10,236 nucleotides of DNA. Source: Elusimicrobiota bacterium (GTDB lineage: Bacteria; Elusimicrobiota; Elusimicrobia; O2-12-FULL-59-9). The stretch is taken from NCBI GenBank assembly GCA_016206405.1, contig JACQRQ010000163.1, forward strand, positions 1 to 10,236, given 5' to 3'. Positions within the stretch are counted from its first letter, which is position 1, and each line of letters starts with the position of its first letter. Below the pieces are notes generated by a model. It was not told the origin of the DNA. It worked only from the letters and a program-made list of their open reading frames with translations, and searched no databases. Positions 6,189 to 10,236 of this stretch are shown here, in pieces. The translations under genes and the position numbers were made by a program.

Positions 6189-7607
6189 ATGCCGTCCCTT
6201 CGCGACGCTCCGGCTCAAACGATCATCGCGCCGGCCACTCCCGCCGGCGAGGGCGCCCTGGGCGTGGTGCGACTCAGCGGCCCCGGCGCTTGGCCGATCG
6301 CCCTCGGGTTTTTAAAATCTTCCGGCGTTCCGCCCGCGGAGCTTCGGCCCGAGCCCCGCAAAATCTTGCCGGCGCGCGTGCTCGACGGCGAAGTTCTCCT
6401 GGATCAGGCCCTGGCCGTCTTTTTTCGCTCTCCCCGCAGCTACACGGGCGAGGATACCGTCGAAATTTCCTGCCACGGTTCTCCCTATATCCTGAGCCGC
6501 CTTCTGGAGTTGGGTCAGTCCCGGGGCGCCCGGCTCGCCGAGCCCGGAGAATTCACGCTGCGGGCTTTTCTCAACGGTAAAATGGATCTGGCGCAGGCGG
6601 AAGCGGTCTGCCATCTCATCCGCGCCCGAACTTCCTGGGCGCACCGCAGCGCCGCCCGCCAACTGGAGGGGCGCCTTTCCGAGCGGACGGGGACGCTGAG
6701 GCGGACTCTGCTGGAGCTTCTGGCCCACGTGGAAGCCAACCTGGACCATTCCGAGGAGGACATCCCGCTTTTGAGCGAAGGCGAATTTCAAAGCCGCTGC
6801 GGCGCGCTGCTTCAGGAAATCGAGGCTCTTTCACGGACTTTCCGCGTCGGGCGCTTGATTCAAGAGGGGGCGCGCATCGCCATCGCGGGCTGCCCCAACG
6901 TCGGCAAGTCGAGCCTGCTCAACGCGCTTCTGCGCGCCGAACGCGCCATCGTGTCGCCGGCGCCCGGAACGACGCGCGATACGCTGGAGGAGGCCCTGCA
7001 GTGGGACGGCCTTCCGGTCGTCCTGATAGACACCGCGGGCTTGCGCGCCCACACGCTCGACCCCGTGGAAGCCCTCGGCATGGAGCGCACCCGCAAAGCC
7101 GTCGAAGCCTCGGATTTGGTCTTGCTGGTGCTCGATGAGTCCCGCGCGTTGACTGCCGACGACAAAAATATCATGCGGGAGATGCGCCGTTATCGCGGCC
7201 AGGGAAAGCGCGTAGTGCTGGTCTTCAATAAATCGGATTTAGGATCCTCTCCCCTGATATTGAACGGAGACTCCTTCGAGCACGCCGTCCGCGTTTCGGC
7301 GAAAACCGGCGAGGGGTTGGACGCTCTCTTGGCCGCCGTCCGCAGGTGTCTGGATCTTCCCGAGGCCCTGGCCGACGCTCCCGAAACCCAGATGATCGCT
7401 TCGCAGCGCCACCGGCGCTGCCTGGAGAGGGCGGCCGCGGAGCTTGAAAGCGCCCGGGCGGCGACCGGCGGCGACCTGGAGGGTTTCGGCGAGATCGTCG
7501 CCGTGCATTTGCGCGGCGGCCTGGACTCTCTGGCCGGCATCACCGGCGAGACGACGACCGAGGACGTCTTGGGAAGCATTTTTTCCCAGTTCTGCGTCGG
7601 CAAGTGA
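6189..7607 (+). CDS. mnmE: tRNA modification GTPase MnmE (TrmE)
   Basis: MnmE works with MnmG to build the 5-carboxymethylaminomethyl (or related) group on wobble uridine 34 of certain tRNAs, using GTP, a folate one-carbon donor and FAD. The 472-residue protein has the N-terminal folate-binding domain (TIIAPATPAGEGALGVVRLS, 11-30; YTGEDTVEISCHG, 85-97). A helical domain surrounds an inserted G domain with GCPNVGKS (234-241), TTRDT (261-265), DTAG (281-284), NKSD (347-350) and SAKTG (370-374). The C-terminal FCVGK (468-472) includes the cysteine essential for modification in E. coli MnmE. All key motifs are intact. The ATG at 6189, nine bases after the jag stop, is the only start that keeps the N-terminal domain; no clear Shine-Dalgarno precedes it, suggesting translational coupling to jag. 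Confidence 0.97.
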   Translation: MPSLRDAPAQTIIAPATPAGEGALGVVRLSGPGAWPIALGFLKSSGVPPAELRPEPRKILPARVLDGEVLLDQALAVFFRSPRSYTGEDTVEISCHGSPYILSRLLELGQSRGARLAEPGEFTLRAFLNGKMDLAQAEAVCHLIRARTSWAHRSAARQLEGRLSERTGTLRRTLLELLAHVEANLDHSEEDIPLLSEGEFQSRCGALLQEIEALSRTFRVGRLIQEGARIAIAGCPNVGKSSLLNALLRAERAIVSPAPGTTRDTLEEALQWDGLPVVLIDTAGLRAHTLDPVEALGMERTRKAVEASDLVLLVLDESRALTADDKNIMREMRRYRGQGKRVVLVFNKSDLGSSPLILNGDSFEHAVRVSAKTGEGLDALLAAVRRCLDLPEALADAPETQMIASQRHRRCLERAAAELESARAATGGDLEGFGEIVAVHLRGGLDSLAGITGETTTEDVLGSIFSQFCVGK

Positions 7608-7619
7608 CGCCCCCTCGCC

Positions 7620-8204
7620 ATGACTCTCCTCGCCCGCTTTTTTGTCCAGCCTAAAACGGCTGCCGCCGAAGCGATTGAGCGCCGGAACTGGGCCCGCGGC
7701 GGGATGGTTTTCGCGCTCAGCTTCGCTCTCGCCTGTCTTTTTCACGTCTGGCTTCCCGAAAGCTTTGAAGCCCAGGTTTACGAAAAGCTGCATCCGCACC
7801 GGCTCCTCTACTGGCTGCGCATGCTCGCCGTTTCGGGTTCGGCGGAATTATTGGATGCATTGCTTCTGTGGACTTTGCTAAAATGTGCGCGTTCGGCGAT
7901 CCGGCCTCTGGAAGTCGTCGTCTTTGCCGCCTGGCTGCATGTCTATGACCTCGCGGCGCGGGGGCTGATGATTCTGGCCGCATGCCTGGACTTGGCGTGG
8001 CTTTTCAAGGCGTCCGAGACGGCGCTGAGCCTGTGGGGCGCCGCGGCGGCCATCGTCGGCATCAGCCGCATCGCGGGGACATCCATCCTCAAGTCCCTGC
8101 TGTTGATGAGCGTTTCCGCCGCCGGCGTCGTGGGGCTTTTTTACTTTTTGTTCGTCCGGGGAATTATCTCCGCCGCGACGCTCGACGCCTTAATTTTTAG
8201 GTGA
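7620..8204 (+). CDS. Small multi-pass membrane protein of unknown function, possibly Yip1-like
   Basis: I do not firmly recognise this 194-residue protein. It starts with a short segment, [15 protein letters not shown] (5-19), followed by about five hydrophobic segments: roughly 27-45, 68-88, 97-122, 133-150 and 156-179. There is no signal-peptide cleavage site, no catalytic motif and few charges between segments. The N-terminal 'hydrophobic-Pro-Lys then helix' start and the run of five helices resemble Yip1-domain membrane proteins, but that is a tentative pattern match. It sits 12 bases after mnmE and eight bases before mnmG. It therefore separates two genes whose products form one complex, and it must be co-transcribed with them. 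Composition is like that of its neighbours, with no sign of recent transfer. The ATG at 7620 has only weak upstream purines. Confidence 0.75.
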   Translation: MTLLARFFVQPKTAAAEAIERRNWARGGMVFALSFALACLFHVWLPESFEAQVYEKLHPHRLLYWLRMLAVSGSAELLDALLLWTLLKCARSAIRPLEVVVFAAWLHVYDLAARGLMILAACLDLAWLFKASETALSLWGAAAAIVGISRIAGTSILKSLLLMSVSAAGVVGLFYFLFVRGIISAATLDALIFR

Positions 8205-8206
8205 GG
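8199..8206 (+). promoter_or_regulatory. Ribosome binding site of mnmG
   Basis: AGGTGAGG overlaps the stop codon of the upstream membrane-protein gene and lies six bases before the ATG at 8213. It favours that ATG over the in-frame GTG at 8201, which lies inside this site. Confidence 0.7.
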
Positions 8207-8212
8207 TTGCCA

Positions 8213-10162
8213 ATGCACGCGCATCCTGAGACGTTCGACGTCATCGTCATCGGCGGGGGCCACGCGGGCTGCGAGGCGGCGCTGGCTTCGGCCAGGATGA
8301 AGGCGCGGACGCTGCTGTTGACGCAAAACCTCGACACCATCGCCCAGATGTCGTGCAACCCCTCCATCGGCGGAATCGCCAAGGGCCAGATCGTGCGCGA
8401 AATCGACGCGCTCGGCGGCGAGATGGCCAAAATCACCGACATCGCGGGACTTCAGTTTAAAATGCTCAACTCCAGCAAGGGGCCGGCGGTGCGCTCCCCC
8501 CGCGCCCAATGCGACAAAAAGTCGTATCAATTCGCCATGAAGCACGCCGTGGAAGGCTGCGAAAGTCTCGACGTCATTCAGGATGAGACCTGCCGGCTGT
8601 GGCTGGAAAACGGCGCGCTCAAGGGAGTCGAGACCAAACGCGGAACCCGCTACGCGGGCCAAACCGTGGTCGTGACCACGGGCACGTTTCTCAAGGGGCT
8701 GGTCCACCACGGCCTCAACCAATCTCCGGGGGGGCGCGCCGGGGACCCGGCCAGCCTGTATCTATCGGACCATCTCCGGGAGCTGGGTTTTGAGGTCGGC
8801 CGCTTGAAAACGGGCACGCCGATGCGCATTCACGCCGCGTCCGTGGATTTTTCCAAGTGCGAGGCGCAGCCCGGCGATGAGCCCCCGATTCCCTTTTCCC
8901 ATTTCACCTCGCGGATCACGCAGCCGCAGCTTCCCTGCCATCTGACTTACAGCAACGAAAAAACGCATGAGATCATCCGGAAAAACCTCCACCAGGCGCC
9001 GCTTTATTGCGGGGCCATCCGCTCCCTGGGGCCGCGCTACTGCCCTTCCATCGAGGATAAAGTCGTCAAGTTCGCCGATAAGCCGAGGCATCAAATTTTT
9101 CTGGAGCCGGAAGGCTACCGCACCCGGGAGATATACGTCAACGGCCTGTCGACCAGCCTGCCCGAAAGCGTGCAATGGGAGATGATCCGCACCATCGCCG
9201 GCCTTGAAGGCGCGCGCATCATGCGTCCGGGCTACGCCGTGGAATACGATTATTGCCCCCCCACGCAGCTCACTTTGTCCCTGGAAACCAAACGCATCGA
9301 AAACCTTTTTCTCGCGGGCCAGATCAACGGCACCACCGGCTACGAGGAGGCCGCGGGGCAGGGGTTTTTGGCGGGCGTCAACGCGGTTCTCAAGCTCCGC
9401 GGCGAGCCCCCGCTCATCCTCGACCGGAGCCAGGCCTATTTGGGCGTGCTGATCGACGACATCGTCACCAAAGGCGTGGACGAGCCCTACCGGATGTTCA
9501 CGGCCCGCGCCGAATACCGCCTGACTCTCAGGACGGACAACGCAGATTTGCGCCTGATGCCCGTGGGACGCCGCTTGGGCCTCATCGACGATTGCGCCTA
9601 TGAAAAATTTTTGAAGTACCGGCGCCGGCTGGAGGAGACCATAGCGAGCCGGGCCGGTCCCGTTCCCGGCGACGACGAGCTGGCGCCCTGGTCCGCGCAA
9701 AAAATCCTGCACCAAGTAGAGGTGGAAACCCGCTACAAGCCTTTCATCGAGCGTCAGGCCAAAGACATCGCCAATTTGAAGAAGACCGAGTCCGTCTCCA
9801 TCCCGGGCGACATGGACTATCAATCCGTCTGCGGACTCCTGACCGAATCGAGACAAAAACTTTCCCGGATCCGCCCCGAAACTCTGGGGAGAGCGGCCCG
9901 AATACCCGGCGTGACTCCGGCCGACGTTCAAATTCTGCGGGTTTGGATCGAAAGGATGCGAAAATCGGGCTCAACGACGCAGGCGCGGCGGCCCCCTTCG
10001 CAGAGCTCGACACGCCTCACTGAGGCTTCAATCGTCCCGCTCCTCCGGAGCGGGGGCGGGGACCCGGATGCGCCAGCCCCTTCGCAGTGCTCAGGGACGA
10101 TGGAAGCACCAGTGGTGCGAGACGAGGCGCGGCGGGGCGAGTCATGTTCCGCGAGTTCCTGA
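8213..10162 (+). CDS. mnmG: tRNA modification enzyme MnmG (GidA), with an atypical C-terminal tail
   Basis: MnmG is the FAD- and NADH-dependent partner of MnmE in wobble-uridine modification. The 649-residue frame shows the FAD-binding [10 protein letters not shown] (14-23), MSCNPSIGG with C48, the family signature [15 protein letters not shown] (273-287) with C277, and [16 protein letters not shown] (369-384). C48 and C277 match the two functional cysteines of E. coli MnmG. The conserved C-terminal helical domain ends with [20 protein letters not shown] (563-582), which is where known MnmG proteins stop within 15 or so residues. The frame instead runs on for about 64 low-complexity residues rich in Pro, Ser, Arg and Gly. 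Residues 594-641 (48 codons) correspond exactly to an inserted palindromic repeat element plus one flanking repeat copy. The frame ends 19 bases inside rsmG. The enzyme core looks intact, and the tail is probably tolerated. Confidence 0.96.
   Translation: MHAHPETFDVIVIGGGHAGCEAALASARMKARTLLLTQNLDTIAQMSCNPSIGGIAKGQIVREIDALGGEMAKITDIAGLQFKMLNSSKGPAVRSPRAQCDKKSYQFAMKHAVEGCESLDVIQDETCRLWLENGALKGVETKRGTRYAGQTVVVTTGTFLKGLVHHGLNQSPGGRAGDPASLYLSDHLRELGFEVGRLKTGTPMRIHAASVDFSKCEAQPGDEPPIPFSHFTSRITQPQLPCHLTYSNEKTHEIIRKNLHQAPLYCGAIRSLGPRYCPSIEDKVVKFADKPRHQIFLEPEGYRTREIYVNGLSTSLPESVQWEMIRTIAGLEGARIMRPGYAVEYDYCPPTQLTLSLETKRIENLFLAGQINGTTGYEEAAGQGFLAGVNAVLKLRGEPPLILDRSQAYLGVLIDDIVTKGVDEPYRMFTARAEYRLTLRTDNADLRLMPVGRRLGLIDDCAYEKFLKYRRRLEETIASRAGPVPGDDELAPWSAQKILHQVEVETRYKPFIERQAKDIANLKKTESVSIPGDMDYQSVCGLLTESRQKLSRIRPETLGRAARIPGVTPADVQILRVWIERMRKSGSTTQARRPPSQSSTRLTEASIVPLLRSGGGDPDAPAPSQCSGTMEAPVVRDEARRGESCSASS
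9981..9991 (+). repeat. Left 11-base flanking direct repeat
   Basis: AGGCGCGGCGG, identical to 10125-10135. The match extends imperfectly leftward (GACGC before this copy, GACG before the other, with one base of length difference). It has the layout of a target-site duplication around the palindromic element. Confidence 0.6.
9992..10124 (+). mobile_element. Palindrome-rich 133-base element (REP/MITE-like) inside the mnmG 3' end
   Basis: The segment holds nested structure. Two near-identical 16-mers, CCCCTTCGCAGAGCTC (9993-10008) and CCCCTTCGCAGTGCTC (10077-10092), are direct repeats with one mismatch. GCTTCAATCGTCCC (10025-10038) and GGGACGATGGAAGC (10094-10107) form an inverted pair with one mismatch. 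Each arm carries its own perfect hairpin, GCCTCACTGAGGC (10014-10026) and GCACCAGTGGTGC (10106-10118). The centre is CCCGCTCCTCCGGAGCGGG (10036-10054), an eight-pair stem with a three-base loop. Eleven-base direct repeats flank it. There is no transposase, so it would be non-autonomous. It is translated as part of MnmG without introducing a stop. That it is mobile is inferred from one copy only. Confidence 0.6.
10125..10135 (+). repeat. Right 11-base flanking direct repeat
   Basis: AGGCGCGGCGG, identical to 9981-9991 and exactly 144 bases (48 codons) downstream. It lies just before the purine-rich leader of rsmG, so the bases upstream of the rsmG start are the same with or without the element. 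Confidence 0.6.
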
Positions 10163-10236
10163 AGCCCGCCTTGGAGCAATGGGACCTTTCGCTCACTGGG
10201 CTCCAAGCGGAGCAATTGGAAGCCTACGCTCAAGCC
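10144..10236 (+). CDS. rsmG: 16S rRNA (guanine-N7) methyltransferase RsmG (GidB), N-terminal 31 residues (cut by window edge)
   Basis: RsmG methylates N7 of a guanine in the 530 loop of 16S rRNA using S-adenosylmethionine; its loss gives low-level streptomycin resistance in several bacteria. Only the first 31 residues are visible. The segment [18 protein letters not shown] (13-30) matches the family's opening pattern (xISLSxxQxxQxxxYxxx in B. subtilis and E. coli). The catalytic domain lies outside the window. The ATG at 10144 sits 19 bases before the end of the extended mnmG frame, with a G-rich but non-canonical leader (ggggcgag). The position directly after mnmG is the conserved one. Confidence 0.85.
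   Translation, partial: MFREFLKPALEQWDLSLTGLQAEQLEAYAQA

Noticed and set aside
5565..6218. A 217-codon open frame antisense to jag
   Set aside because: It mirrors the jag coding sequence, has no motif and no ribosome binding site.
8201..8212. GTG at 8201 as the mnmG start, overlapping the upstream stop as GTGA
   Set aside because: The ATG at 8213 has AGGTGAGG six bases upstream and gives the normal short N-terminus. The GTG lies within that ribosome binding site.
8762..9931. A 389-codon open frame antisense to mnmG
   Set aside because: mnmG is fully conserved on the plus strand. The antisense product has no recognisable motif and reflects GC-rich codon structure.
10036..10060. The strong GC hairpin as an intrinsic terminator between mnmG and rsmG
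   Set aside because: It is followed by G-rich sequence, not a T tract, and lies inside the open mnmG frame with rsmG directly downstream.

Overview
The window is a compact, GC-rich (about 60 % by eye) bacterial chromosome segment holding two divergent housekeeping gene clusters. A YidC with a large periplasmic domain points to a Gram-negative cell envelope. A two-subunit-type glycyl-tRNA synthetase alpha gene (glyQ), a RecO without zinc-binding cysteines, and an acetyl-CoA synthetase beside rpmH suggest a lineage outside the best-studied model groups. I considered Elusimicrobiota-like bacteria, but the sequence alone does not fix the phylum. No stretch longer than 100 bases lacks a gene.

Left cluster, minus strand (3038 down to 1): acs (acetyl-CoA synthetase) - recO (recombination mediator) - glyQ (glycyl-tRNA synthetase alpha, cut by the window edge). 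The genes are coupled. The acs stop and recO start share a GTGA, and the recO frame runs 77 bases into glyQ.

Centre (3039-3133): a 95-base divergent promoter region. The rightward promoter is a perfect sigma70 consensus (TTGACA, 17-base spacer, TATAAT) whose expected start lies only about 1-4 bases before the rpmH ATG, so rpmH is predicted to be leaderless. A leftward promoter for acs (TTGTCA, 18-base spacer, TGA-TATATT) has a -35 that overlaps the rightward -35 by five bases.

Right cluster, plus strand (3134 to the end): rpmH - rnpA - yidD - yidC - jag/khpB - mnmE - a small unknown membrane protein - mnmG - rsmG (cut by the window edge). This is the classic block found near many bacterial replication origins. 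It covers ribosome assembly (L34), tRNA 5' maturation (RnpA), membrane protein insertion (YidC/YidD), an RNA-binding KH/R3H protein, the two subunits of the tRNA wobble-uridine modification complex (MnmE and MnmG) and 16S rRNA methylation (RsmG). dnaA is not beside rpmH here.

The most unusual item is at the end of mnmG. The conserved protein ends near residue 585, but the frame continues for about 64 residues. Most of that tail is a 133-base palindrome-rich element (9992-10124) bounded by 11-base direct repeats. Element plus one repeat equals exactly 144 bases (48 codons), so the insertion is in frame and keeps the rsmG start region intact. The two inner hairpins of the element differ by paired, compensating changes. 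This looks like a structured mobile repeat (REP/MITE-like) that has become translated sequence.
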